The notes under the pieces are model-generated. The model saw nothing but the letters and a program-made list of their open reading frames with translations. It was not told the origin of the DNA and made no database searches. 28,767 nucleotides of DNA from CAZDAM01 sp964503595. GTDB lineage: Bacteria; Muiribacteriota; UBA6191. The stretch spans positions 1 to 28,767 of the forward strand of contig CAZDAM010000035.1 in assembly GCA_964503595.1 (NCBI GenBank), in the 5' to 3' direction. The position numbers and the translations under genes are program-made. Numbering within the stretch: the first letter of the stretch is position 1; every line of letters begins with the position of its first letter. Of the stretch, positions 6,495 through 14,599 are shown piece after piece.

Positions 6495-8111
6495 TTAGAG
6501 ATCAATTTTGCGGAAAGCCAGGCGCAGGGTTTCCAGATGCTGGTCTTTCTTGGCACTGCCTTCCATGTGCAGTTCAGCAGCAGCCATGAAGTTGGAGCGG
6601 AACTCGTTGAAGGTACTGCGGTTGGACAACCAGCGATCCTTCAGAACGCGGAAGTAGATATCAGCCATCAGATCGTAGCCCAGACCCTCACGCTCAATTT
6701 CAGCGCCGGTTGTCGCCAGATAGGCAAACTTGTTGAAGATGGAGGAGTTGATATGGACTCCACCGTTATCCTCACCCCAGCTGGAGCAGATGATTTTGCG
6801 GGAAACACGATCCGGATAGATACGGCCTTTGACGCCGCTTTCCTTAGTCATTTTAACCCACTCGCTGTAAGTCATTTCCTCTGTAATCAGATGACCGTGA
6901 CCCCGGGTTGGATCCTGCATGTTACGAAGAGCGGGGTTATCGCCAATCGCGATATTGTCACCCATCTGCCATTCGTCGTTATCCACCATGGCACCGAAGA
7001 AGTCAGCGATATGTTCATTCAGTGCACCGGACTCACCCTGATAGGTCAGTGGGCAGAGGCTGTCAATCACACCGTGAGTGTATTCATGGCCGGCAACATC
7101 AAGACCTTTGGTCAGGTAATCAAAACCTTTGGCATCTCCGGAACCATCGCCGAAGAAGAAGCCCCCCTGCCAGCTGGAATAGTAGGCATTGTTATAGTTG
7201 TCCTGAACGTGGGCAGTCGCCTTGACCGGCTTCTGTCCCTTACCCCAGACAAATCCGTGGGTCGAGCCGAAATAGTCAATCACACGGGCCATATTCAGAA
7301 TCAGCTCGACTTCAGCGCGCTGGTTGTTTTTGCGGCTGGTTCCAACACTGTCCCAGTTACAGTCTTCATCCGTAGAGAATTTGCCGATGATGGAATTGAA
7401 AACCTGCAGGTTGCGGCTTTTGTCTTCCATCCGGCAGCCTTCGCCCTCAGCTTCAGCCGCGAAAGTCCTGACCGTGCCTTCACTCAGATCCACACCTTTG
7501 CCCTGAATATCATAAAGCTGGCGAACCTTGTCCACGATGGCTCCGGTTTCAGCATTGACAAAATAATCAAAAGCCGTTGGAGCCATCATGTACTGGCCTG
7601 GCAGAACCAGATGGTAAACCAGTTCATATGCTCCCTGATCGTTGCGGTACATGAAAAGAGAAGCGTCACGACGCAGGTGAGCTGGCAGGGAATCGGGAAT
7701 ATAGGCACCACTGGTACGCAAATCCTTTACCGCAGCCTGCATGGCCTGATCCAGGGAGATTTTGGCTTCCGGGGCAGCACTGGCATTGGTCTGAACGAAA
7801 TCAAGGTCTGCCTGGCTCAAGCCACGAACCGTATCCAGATGGCGAAACTCCCCTTCACTTTTGGGGAAAACCACGATTTTCTCTTCCCCGAAAACGGGAT
7901 ACCCGGCGACTTCCTTGCGGTAACGCAGGATTTCGTTGCCATTGGCATCGGTCAGTTTCTCGGAGGGGGCAAAGAATTTTTTCAGGGAGATATTGGAACG
8001 GACAGCTCCCATATCTTCGCGCATCAGGGCGTAGCCATCTTCAAAGCTTGCGGCATTCAGGCAGGCCGTAAAGGCAACGCCAGCGAAAACGGTTCTCAGC
8101 ATGTTTTTCAT
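6495..8111 (-). CDS. Secreted M4 (thermolysin-family) metalloprotease
   Basis: A 538-residue preproenzyme for an extracellular zinc endopeptidase. A Sec signal (residues 1-20, ending LNAAS) is followed by an FTP/PepSY-type propeptide to about residue 210. The catalytic domain has HEYTH (342-346), the third zinc ligand Glu366 in GALNEHIAD, exactly 24 residues after the first His as in thermolysin, and the substrate-stabilising His453 in DNGGVHINS. All catalytic residues are intact and the length is typical of the family. Cysteines in the mature part (for example 251, 353, 442) suggest disulfides. A clear AAGGAG sits 8 bases before the ATG, and a promoter lies at 8153-8180. It is a single-gene unit closed by the terminator at 6425-6458. 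The likely role is degradation of external protein for nutrition or attack on other cells. Confidence 0.96.
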   Translation of the reverse strand: MKNMLRTVFAGVAFTACLNAASFEDGYALMREDMGAVRSNISLKKFFAPSEKLTDANGNEILRYRKEVAGYPVFGEEKIVVFPKSEGEFRHLDTVRGLSQADLDFVQTNASAAPEAKISLDQAMQAAVKDLRTSGAYIPDSLPAHLRRDASLFMYRNDQGAYELVYHLVLPGQYMMAPTAFDYFVNAETGAIVDKVRQLYDIQGKGVDLSEGTVRTFAAEAEGEGCRMEDKSRNLQVFNSIIGKFSTDEDCNWDSVGTSRKNNQRAEVELILNMARVIDYFGSTHGFVWGKGQKPVKATAHVQDNYNNAYYSSWQGGFFFGDGSGDAKGFDYLTKGLDVAGHEYTHGVIDSLCPLTYQGESGALNEHIADFFGAMVDNDEWQMGDNIAIGDNPALRNMQDPTRGHGHLITEEMTYSEWVKMTKESGVKGRIYPDRVSRKIICSSWGEDNGGVHINSSIFNKFAYLATTGAEIEREGLGYDLMADIYFRVLKDRWLSNRSTFNEFRSNFMAAAELHMEGSAKKDQHLETLRLAFRKIDL

Positions 8112-8152
8112 ATGTAAAGCTCCTTTAAGAGGTTGCGATCTAAGCGCACAGC

Positions 8153-8180
8153 ATTCTAAGGGAGCTCAAAAAAACGTCAA
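8153..8180 (-). promoter_or_regulatory. Promoter of the M4 protease gene
   Basis: TTGACG (8175-8180), 16-bp spacer containing a T tract, TAGAAT (8153-8158). The predicted transcript has a leader of about 35 bases with a good Shine-Dalgarno sequence, unlike most promoters in this window. Confidence 0.72.
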
Positions 8181-8190
8181 CCCGCAAATT

Positions 8191-9720
8191 TCAATTATCT
8201 TGAATTTCAAAAACCTTTACGGGTTTGGCCCGGCCCTTGACCGTAGTTTCCATCAGAAATTCCATGGGGTATTCTTCCTGAAGCTGCTGGACAAAATCCT
8301 CAGCCAATAGAATACAGGTCGATTTTCCCTGTTTGCTCAAGGCTTCAACCCTCGCGGCCAGATTGACCACATCCCCAAGCACGGTACGGGAGAGACTAAG
8401 GGAATCACCGACATTCCCCACAACGCCAATTCCTGCATTCATGCCGTAACCAGCATCAAAACGGGGGAAATTCATGGCTGCCATTTCCACGTGGAGTTCA
8501 TTCAGGCGCTTATGCATGGCAATCGTCGCTTTCAGGCAGGCATCCGCGGGAGAAAATCCTTCTCCCTCTTCAAAGACTGCCATAATGCAGTCCCCGATGA
8601 GCTTGTCCAGGTGACCACCATGATTCGTGATCAGAGGAATCAGCTCACTGAAGTAGAAGTTCAGGGCCTGGATGATAATCTGCGGATCCGAGTTCTCGCT
8701 GATTGTGGTGAAGTTACGGATATCAGAGAACATCACGGCGATATTCTTCTTTTCGCCACTCAGGGAAAGTTCCTTGCCTTCCTCGCTCACGGCCATGACT
8801 TCCTTAAGCGCCATACCAGTAAGAAATTTGGACATGGTTTCCTTTTGCCTGAGCCCCTTCACCATGTCATTCATGGAATCCGCCAGAACTTCCAGTTCAT
8901 CCCCGGAAGCTACCGCAAGAGTCGGCTCCAGAACCCCCTGTTTCACCTTATCCGTGAACTGAATGACCTGGGAAAGAGGACGGTTCAGAAGTCGGGCCAT
9001 GACCCGCCTCAAGACATTCCCCACTGTCGCATAAATGAGAACAAAGAGAATCAGAAGAATCAAACCCCGAAGGACATGGAAAAACATAAGCCTCTGGCTG
9101 ATTTTCTGGTTTTCCTGCAGGAGATTGTTGACCGAAATATCCACCTCAAAAACAGCGTAATAGTCCTCTCCCGGTTCCTTGAACGGTACGAAAGCCGACA
9201 TCCAGAGCCTGCCTTCAACCGACTTGCTCTTGTAGATACCTGTCGTGCTGGGAACCCCGAGAATGAAGGACCTGTGCATTTCTTCCGGATAGATATAGTC
9301 CACCCCGATATAGGGTTTTTCATTGGTCATGACGACAAAGCTGGCGATTCTTTCCTTGGGATCCTTAAGTCTTAAGGTATAAAGCTCCTCTTCGATCCGG
9401 TTCACCCGTCTCACGTCCCGCAGATGCTGCCTCAGGGTCTGGAACTCCTGAAGGTCGTCATCCCGGTAGTCAAAGATTTCCGCATGCTTCTCGCCGTTGA
9501 GCATCAAAGCGGCAGTATTTCCAACCGAGAGCAGACGCTGGCGTACCGACTCCTTCAGGCGCTCCAGACGAAAATCGGCATCTGCCGTATACAGGTAGTA
9601 TTCAAGACCGCCAATCAGAATGGATGCCAGCAAAAAAGCCAGGGTCACTGGCTTGAGAATCGCACGGCCCAGCTTGACATGAATGGGCAGTCCCTTTAAC
9701 CCGTGAGATTTTTTTTGCAT
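8191..9720 (-). CDS. Membrane class III adenylate cyclase with HAMP domain
   Basis: A 509-residue receptor-type nucleotide cyclase that should make cyclic AMP. Layout: cytoplasmic N-terminus, membrane segment about 23-43, extracytoplasmic sensor about 45-210, second membrane segment about 212-234, HAMP-like linker about 235-295, and cyclase domain 325-505. Key residues are visible: metal-binding Asp333 in FSDIRNFT and Asp377 in LIGD, purine-binding Lys373 and Asp450 (LGDVVN), and Asn453 and Arg457 of the transition-state pair. The Lys/Asp combination indicates ATP rather than GTP. The ATG overlaps the stop of the DUF547 gene by one base (TAATG), so translation is coupled. It is the last gene of the cytochrome/barrel/DUF547 operon, suggesting that the periplasmic sensor responds to something those proteins handle. 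Confidence 0.94.
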   Translation of the reverse strand: MQKKSHGLKGLPIHVKLGRAILKPVTLAFLLASILIGGLEYYLYTADADFRLERLKESVRQRLLSVGNTAALMLNGEKHAEIFDYRDDDLQEFQTLRQHLRDVRRVNRIEEELYTLRLKDPKERIASFVVMTNEKPYIGVDYIYPEEMHRSFILGVPSTTGIYKSKSVEGRLWMSAFVPFKEPGEDYYAVFEVDISVNNLLQENQKISQRLMFFHVLRGLILLILFVLIYATVGNVLRRVMARLLNRPLSQVIQFTDKVKQGVLEPTLAVASGDELEVLADSMNDMVKGLRQKETMSKFLTGMALKEVMAVSEEGKELSLSGEKKNIAVMFSDIRNFTTISENSDPQIIIQALNFYFSELIPLITNHGGHLDKLIGDCIMAVFEEGEGFSPADACLKATIAMHKRLNELHVEMAAMNFPRFDAGYGMNAGIGVVGNVGDSLSLSRTVLGDVVNLAARVEALSKQGKSTCILLAEDFVQQLQEEYPMEFLMETTVKGRAKPVKVFEIQDN

Positions 9721-10475
9721 TATTTCGCCACGTTCAGTTTCCAGTCATAAGGCAGATAGGAAAGATGGACGGCTTCCCGAAGATTCTTGCCCAAATCCCC
9801 TTCCACAATACGTGCCAGGGTATCTCTGAGGTTTCCATCAGGAGCGAAACTCAGGGCATACCATTCAAACAGCTGGGAAATATGCACGGTATCGGTTTTC
9901 GCATCGTAGTGAGAAGTCCGCTCCAGAAACCGCTGCCCAAGCCTCATCAGATCTTCATCAATGGTTTCGGGGTGAAACGCCTGCAAGAGCGGAGGACAGC
10001 TGTACGAAGCACAGTTGAGACCGAAATGAAGCATGGGATCTTCAAAATGGCGCACCAGTACAAACTTCTCGATTTCATCCAGGCTCAGAGAAAAGTCCCG
10101 AAAATGGCAATTCGGTTCCTCAAAAACTCCATCAATACTCAGAATGGAAAAATTCCTGAGTACCGTACTCTGGTTGAGATGCCCCTGAAGCCGATTCAGG
10201 ACACACAGATTATAGGCATTAGTGAAAAAGGCTTTGCGCTGATTGCTTTCATACTGCAGCGGATCAGAGTGGGCCATCCAGACCACCAGTTTCTGAAGTT
10301 CGCTTTCCTTACGGATGAGTTCCCGGTATTTCAGCCCGTCTTCGGTCGCATGATCCCGAATCAGCTGATCCAGGTTCCTGGTGAATTCTTCCAGGCTCCA
10401 GTCTGGGGGAGAAACCGTTTCTGACTTGCAGCCGGCAAGCCAGATCCCCAGAAGAAAGATGAGAAGACATCTCAT
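9720..10475 (-). CDS. DUF547 lipoprotein
   Basis: A 251-residue DUF547 protein with a lipoprotein signal (MRCLLIFLLGIWLAGC). Family blocks are visible: FFTNAYNLCVLNRL (about 85-98), HFGLNCASYSCPPL (about 150-163) with the conserved cysteines, and YLPYDWKLN near the C-terminus. The function of the family is not established; the conserved Cys-containing motif may be catalytic or structural. Start choice: after the preceding TAG comes GTG then ATG (10478, 10475); the ATG gives the standard lipoprotein signal. There is no spaced Shine-Dalgarno sequence, so coupling to the barrel gene is likely. It sits between the barrel protein and the adenylate cyclase in the operon. Confidence 0.88.
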   Translation of the reverse strand: MRCLLIFLLGIWLAGCKSETVSPPDWSLEEFTRNLDQLIRDHATEDGLKYRELIRKESELQKLVVWMAHSDPLQYESNQRKAFFTNAYNLCVLNRLQGHLNQSTVLRNFSILSIDGVFEEPNCHFRDFSLSLDEIEKFVLVRHFEDPMLHFGLNCASYSCPPLLQAFHPETIDEDLMRLGQRFLERTSHYDAKTDTVHISQLFEWYALSFAPDGNLRDTLARIVEGDLGKNLREAVHLSYLPYDWKLNVAK

Positions 10476-10478
10476 CAC

Positions 10479-11303
10479 CTAAAAACTGTGCCCCAGACCC
10501 AGCGTGAAGGAATAGGGTGCGTTATCTGTATTTTCCCCATGGACTTTCCAGGCAAAATTGCCAAGAAGATCCAGCTCCCGGTACAGACGTATGGAAAAAC
10601 CCAATCCGGCGTGAATCAGACGCTCATCCTGCTGATCAAAATTGGTCCGGGGGGGAGCCGTGAAACCGGGGCCTAAAATATCAATATTTCCTCCCACCAC
10701 ATCCGCAAAAGACACAAAGACACTGCCTCCGGTACGGGAGTCAAACTGACGGGAATAACTGAGATTGGCTTCCAGATAGTCCTTGAGACTCTTGCGAATG
10801 TTCCAGGCCAGAGTAAATCCGAAAGAATCCCGGTAGTCCACCTGATAGGCCCAGTGCCAGGCAATCCGGAATTCCTGGGTTCCGTAACCGGGGGCAGTTA
10901 CAAGGCCGGCATCGTAGTCCGTACTCATCCGAACCCCGAATTCCCAGGCCCGGGAATCCCGCCCCTGGCGGTAGGTTCGTTTCAGGCCTAAATAGGAATC
11001 ACTCAGACCTTCAAACCCAGGAGCCCCAAAGCCATTGAAGGCACTGATATTGTGCCGTTTGAGCTCAACCAGAAGGGTTGTGTTGTTCCCGACTCCATAG
11101 TAGCCATAAAGCGTCGCGGATTCATTGGTGATATGTTCATCAATCCCCAGTTTTCCAAACGGAGTATGGGTGCTGCCAAAGTAGGCCCCATCATAAACAG
11201 AGCGGCCATAGACCAGGGCTGCATACCCCTGATCCCGTCCGATGGACCGGGGATCTGCCTGAAGAGGCGTAACCAGAAGTCCTGCAATCAGGAGTTTTTT
11301 CAC
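10479..11303 (-). CDS. Outer-membrane beta-barrel protein, unknown specificity
   Basis: A 274-residue exported protein: signal peptide MKKLLIAGLLVTPLQA, then alternating beta strands rich in Gly, Tyr and Phe, ending LGLGHSF with the C-terminal Phe typical of barrels assembled by the BAM machinery. Size and strand pattern suggest a 10-12-strand barrel. Sequence features include repeated aromatic turns (YGYYGVG, AWHWAYQVDY) and a loop with PGFTAPPR. The start is GTG at 11303, with GGAGG 7 bases upstream and a GTGA overlap with the cytochrome stop, so the two are coupled. No substrate can be deduced. It is second in the four-gene operon. Confidence 0.85.
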   Translation of the reverse strand: MKKLLIAGLLVTPLQADPRSIGRDQGYAALVYGRSVYDGAYFGSTHTPFGKLGIDEHITNESATLYGYYGVGNNTTLLVELKRHNISAFNGFGAPGFEGLSDSYLGLKRTYRQGRDSRAWEFGVRMSTDYDAGLVTAPGYGTQEFRIAWHWAYQVDYRDSFGFTLAWNIRKSLKDYLEANLSYSRQFDSRTGGSVFVSFADVVGGNIDILGPGFTAPPRTNFDQQDERLIHAGLGFSIRLYRELDLLGNFAWKVHGENTDNAPYSFTLGLGHSF

Positions 11304-11665
11304 AGGTATTCCTCCAGACGATACTCTTTGGCAAGATAGGTTTTAATCGCTTGCAGATCCTCCGGGGTCTCCACATAAGCCACCTGAAGACCCATCCGCC
11401 CGGCATCCAGCTGGCAATCCCTTATGGTTTCCCCGAATTTGCGAAATGCTCTTGAGAGGGAACGTCGACGAAAAGCCTGCTTTTGACCTTCATGATGGCA
11501 GCCGGCACAGGACTGCGAGCCCACCTGCTTCCGGTAGATTTCCTCGCCTTTTTTCAAGTCCTGAGGATCCAGATTCTGGGTTCTGGGGGGGGGAGGCGGA
11601 CGAAAGAATGTCCCCGAAGCATAGACACTGCCCAAAAAGATAAAACTGAGAATGATGCGCAACAT
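11300..11665 (-). CDS. Small exported monohaem cytochrome c
   Basis: A 121-residue protein with a Sec signal (MLRIILSFIFLGSVYAS), a run of five prolines (23-27), and one c-type haem motif CAGCH (residues 53-57). A possible distal Met lies in DAGRMGLQ (about 94), typical of the second half of cytochrome c. A short basic stretch (FRRRSLSRAFRKFGE) follows the haem site. It should be periplasmic and carry electrons. The start at 11665 is chosen because the signal begins there and a promoter ends 10 bases upstream; the frame is open further, but that extension is not signal-like. It begins the operon with the barrel protein, DUF547 and adenylate cyclase. Confidence 0.87.
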   Translation of the reverse strand: MLRIILSFIFLGSVYASGTFFRPPPPPRTQNLDPQDLKKGEEIYRKQVGSQSCAGCHHEGQKQAFRRRSLSRAFRKFGETIRDCQLDAGRMGLQVAYVETPEDLQAIKTYLAKEYRLEEYL

Positions 11666-11675
11666 AAGTACCCTC

Positions 11676-11705
11676 AATGTATGATCACCAGCAAAGGTAG
11701 CACAA
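11676..11705 (-). promoter_or_regulatory. Putative promoter of the cytochrome/cyclase operon
   Basis: TTGTGC (11700-11705), 18-bp spacer, TACATT (11676-11681), ending 10 bases before the ATG at 11665. A GAGGG between box and start could serve as a ribosome-binding site only if transcription began further upstream. Confidence 0.5.
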
Positions 11706-11715
11706 TAGCCACGCC

Positions 11716-12966
11716 ATGCCGAAACCACTCCGCCTGACATTTCACCCTCTTCTCTTCCTGTCTTTGTTGATCTGGGTTGGAATTTGTCTCGGCCTTCCCG
11801 CAGGATACACCCGCAATACCCTTGCGATCCTTTTTCTTCCGATATTGTACCTGATGGAATTCCGCCATCCCCCTTCGCTTTCGAATCGCCAGATGATTCT
11901 GGGAGCCATGCTTCTAAGATGCCTTTTATTCATAGGCCCAACCATTCTGGAAGATGACTGGCACCGGTATCTGGCAGAGGGCTACGCCATCACCCATGGA
12001 GTACCCGTCTACACTCTGGCTCCCCAAAATTATCTTCATTCACCGGAAGTTCCCCGGATTCTTCTGAAGCATCAGGGCTTCATTCACCACACCCTCCATG
12101 TGGGATACGCCGAGTTTCCAGCCATCTACCCTCCGGATCTCCTTTTTCTATTTGGCTTTCCCGGTGGAAAATCAGGACTTTTTCTCTGGTGGGTTTTTCT
12201 GGAACTGGCTCTTCTTTATGCCTTGAGAAAACAGGTTCATCCGGCATTTTTTTCCCTGTGGCTGTTTTCTCCACTGATCCTTTGGGAAGGCTATCTGAAC
12301 CGCCACTATGACTGGATCTGCGGACTCCTTCTGCTTCTGGCCTTCCTCAACCCCAAAAAAGGCTGGGCTGCTCTTGGATTTGCCCTTCATCTCAAAGGGC
12401 TGGTTTTCTGGCTTCTCCCTGTTTTTCCCTGGAAACCGGTTTTCAGGGGGATCGGTTTTTTTCTCGTACTGGAAGCTCTTTGTCTCTGGTTTTACCCCGA
12501 TCGCTACCAGGCCTCCTCCAGCCTGAAGGTTTTCGCCAATTTCTGGGAAATGAATGCACCTCTGATTACACCCTTAAGAATTTTCCTGACCCCGTTTTTC
12601 TCCGATCAGGCTCCGATCGTTGCCCGTCAGCTGCTTCTTGGAATCTGGGTTCTGCTGGTTTTGTGGATTCGCAGAAAGCGCACGATGCAGCCCTGGGAAG
12701 CCATGGTTGCCATGTGCCTCTGCTCTCCGGTCAACAATCCCTGGTATCTGATGTGCGGAGCCGGGCTTTTTCTTTACAAATCCCCTCATTTAAGAACCTG
12801 GATGGGCTTTCAGTTTCTTTACTATGCTCTCTGGCTTCATACGGATCCCATCCAGGGGCTTTTCATCACGGCTCCTTTGCAGGCTCTCTTTCATCTGGCC
12901 ATAATTTATACTGCCCGGAATCCACAATCAGAAAGCGCTCATCCTCCCTCACCCAGCCATCCCTGA
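11716..12966 (+). CDS. Polytopic GT-C-type glycosyltransferase
   Basis: A 416-residue integral membrane protein with about ten hydrophobic segments. The first loop carries EDDWHRYLAEG (residues 79-89) followed by GVPVYTLAP, matching the acidic loop and 'G.NPY..AP' pattern of lipid-linked-sugar glycosyltransferases of the GT-C fold (mannosyltransferase-like). A second acidic motif, RHYDW, lies at about 198-202. The donor is expected to be a polyprenyl-phosphate sugar and the acceptor a glycan, lipid or protein; neither can be inferred. The start at 11716 lacks a Shine-Dalgarno sequence; a poor -10 (CACAAT, 11701-11706) ends 9 bases upstream. The last 101 bases overlap the convergent DUF1853 gene. 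Mono-cistronic as far as visible. Confidence 0.85.
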   Translation: MPKPLRLTFHPLLFLSLLIWVGICLGLPAGYTRNTLAILFLPILYLMEFRHPPSLSNRQMILGAMLLRCLLFIGPTILEDDWHRYLAEGYAITHGVPVYTLAPQNYLHSPEVPRILLKHQGFIHHTLHVGYAEFPAIYPPDLLFLFGFPGGKSGLFLWWVFLELALLYALRKQVHPAFFSLWLFSPLILWEGYLNRHYDWICGLLLLLAFLNPKKGWAALGFALHLKGLVFWLLPVFPWKPVFRGIGFFLVLEALCLWFYPDRYQASSSLKVFANFWEMNAPLITPLRIFLTPFFSDQAPIVARQLLLGIWVLLVLWIRRKRTMQPWEAMVAMCLCSPVNNPWYLMCGAGLFLYKSPHLRTWMGFQFLYYALWLHTDPIQGLFITAPLQALFHLAIIYTARNPQSESAHPPSPSHP

Positions 12967-13870
12967 GATTGCGGCAGGAACGAAGCAGTACCACTCCACC
13001 CGTCAGGTCCAGACCCTCGCGAAGTCTTACCGGGAGTTCCTCAGTCTGAACCGTATTTTCCAAAGGGTGTTCCAGAACCATCCAGTCCCGGCGTCCGCTG
13101 ACCACCCAGAGCTGATTCTGATCCCGGTCGTTCAGCAGGTTCAGCAAATGCTTCAGGCGGAGCCATTTTCCCTGCAGATGACCGGGTTCCATCAGAGCCG
13201 GCAAAAATTCCGGCACCCCGCAAACCGGGTAAAAGAGACACCCCTGCAACCAGGCAAAAGAAGCGAGAACACCTGCATCCACTCCCAGATTTGCCAGACT
13301 TCTGATGGCCGGAGATTTTTGTGGAAGTGTCAGCTGTCGACGGGCCAGCATGTCAAATTTGGTATCCAGACGATCAATCCCTCGTGCTCCACGGTAATCT
13401 GAAAGTCGGGCTCTTTCACCGGCTCCGGCTCCATAGATATAGAATTTCAGGCCGACTTCAATATGAAGCCAGTGTCCCTCGGGAGTTTTCAGCAGAAAAT
13501 CCAGCTCGCCAATCGTCTGCCTCTGATTCTGAATCTGTACTCCATGAAACATACCCTCACCGTAAAGAGAGCCAAAACAGAGGGCCATGAGGGTTTCATA
13601 CCAGCGCCCAAGACGACGTGAATCTTCTCTTTTCGGATAAAGCTCTTCAAAAGCGACCAAAAAATGACGAACGAGAAGCCTTTCCCGACTCAGACGTTTC
13701 CAAAGAAAAGACTGCCACCCGGGATGCAGGACAGGCATTCCTGCTCCAGCCAGGTCCCAGCGCAGAAGGCTCGGACAACTCAGAATCCATTCAATTTCAG
13801 AAAACAGAATCCTCTGATACCGGGAAAGTTCTGCCCGGGAGGAAAAACCCGCAGGCAGGAACTCCCTCAT
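12866..13870 (-). CDS. DUF1853 family protein
   Basis: A 334-residue cytoplasmic protein matching DUF1853: the core block GELDFLL (121-127) followed by HIEVGLKFYI (136-145). The spacing D-(x)n-E-x3-K resembles a PD-(D/E)xK nuclease-fold core (Asp124, Glu138, Lys142), but nuclease activity of this family is not established to my knowledge. The N-terminal third is helical with RWDLAG. The gene overlaps the CinA-like gene by ATGA, so it is translated with it. Its final 101 bases are antisense to the end of the glycosyltransferase gene. The biological role is unknown; the residues needed for a nuclease-type core look intact. Confidence 0.86.
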   Translation of the reverse strand: MREFLPAGFSSRAELSRYQRILFSEIEWILSCPSLLRWDLAGAGMPVLHPGWQSFLWKRLSRERLLVRHFLVAFEELYPKREDSRRLGRWYETLMALCFGSLYGEGMFHGVQIQNQRQTIGELDFLLKTPEGHWLHIEVGLKFYIYGAGAGERARLSDYRGARGIDRLDTKFDMLARRQLTLPQKSPAIRSLANLGVDAGVLASFAWLQGCLFYPVCGVPEFLPALMEPGHLQGKWLRLKHLLNLLNDRDQNQLWVVSGRRDWMVLEHPLENTVQTEELPVRLREGLDLTGGVVLLRSCRNLRDGWVREDERFLIVDSGQYKLWPDEREPAKEP

Positions 13871-14598
13871 GAACGCGTCAGCTTTGAAAGACTAAAGACC
13901 AGTTCATTGAAAGCAATGTGCAAATCTTCCCGCTCCGCTTTAAATCGACCCCGAAGCAGCACCTGGGAGCTTTCAGCGTTGGGATAGATCCCGACCTTGA
14001 TTTCATATTTGCATTTCTTCAGAAAATCTTCGACCTTCAGGGCAATATCGCCTTCGGTACAGTCCAGAAGAGCTTCAACTTTCTGAAGACCGTTGCATAC
14101 TCCGGGATGAATACCCAGGCTCTCTCTTAGGACAAATTCCATCATGGAAGGAAGCATACGGGGAAACCCGGGAAGTCCAAAGATTCCCTCCACTGCAAAA
14201 CCCGGCGCTCCCAAGGCATTGGGAATCAGGCTCGACCCTTCCGGCAGAAAAGCCATACGTCGACGCTGCTCATTGAAACGATCCCCATAGCGGGATTTTA
14301 AAATCCCCTCACACTCCGTATGCAGTACCAGCTTCCGGTTCAGACCTCTGGCCACACCCTCCCGCGTGACATCATCATGAGTACCGCCAATCCCCCCGGA
14401 AATAAATATATGGTGGATTCGGTTCTGTCTCAAACCCATGACGCTTCCAGCGATAGAACTCACCAGATCCGGAAGAACAATCGCACTTTCACAAAAAATT
14501 CCATACTGCTGCAGAAGATTTAGCATCCACTGCTGGTTGGTATTGGCCTGCTCGCCAAGAATGATTTCATCTCCGACATTGATGACAGCTGCTCGCAT
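13867..14598 (-). CDS. CinA-like (MoaB/Mog-fold) protein, stand-alone domain
   Basis: A 243-residue protein with the molybdopterin-binding-like fold found in the N-terminal half of CinA: start MRAAVINVGDEIILGEQANTN, then ISGGIGGTHDDVTREG (residues 66-81), close to the usual GGxGPTxDD signature with Gly in place of Pro, then PGFPRMLPSM (about 154-163). There is no C-terminal nicotinamide-nucleotide amidase domain. Such single-domain proteins are annotated as competence/damage-inducible protein A or MoCF-biosynthesis-like; in CinA this part has ADP-ribose pyrophosphatase activity. AAGGA lies 7 bases before the ATG, one base after the upstream stop. Second gene of a three-gene operon. Confidence 0.88.
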   Translation of the reverse strand: MRAAVINVGDEIILGEQANTNQQWMLNLLQQYGIFCESAIVLPDLVSSIAGSVMGLRQNRIHHIFISGGIGGTHDDVTREGVARGLNRKLVLHTECEGILKSRYGDRFNEQRRRMAFLPEGSSLIPNALGAPGFAVEGIFGLPGFPRMLPSMMEFVLRESLGIHPGVCNGLQKVEALLDCTEGDIALKVEDFLKKCKYEIKVGIYPNAESSQVLLRGRFKAEREDLHIAFNELVFSLSKLTRS

Positions 14599-14599
14599 C

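Noticed and set aside
6354..8117. Long plus-strand frame of 587 codons opposite the M4 protease.
   Set aside because: The minus strand encodes intact thermolysin motifs, signal peptide, ribosome site and promoter; the plus frame is a mirror of its codon bias.
8491..9375. Plus-strand frame of 294 codons opposite the adenylate cyclase.
   Set aside because: Shadow of a gene with clear class III cyclase motifs; no signal or ribosome site of its own.
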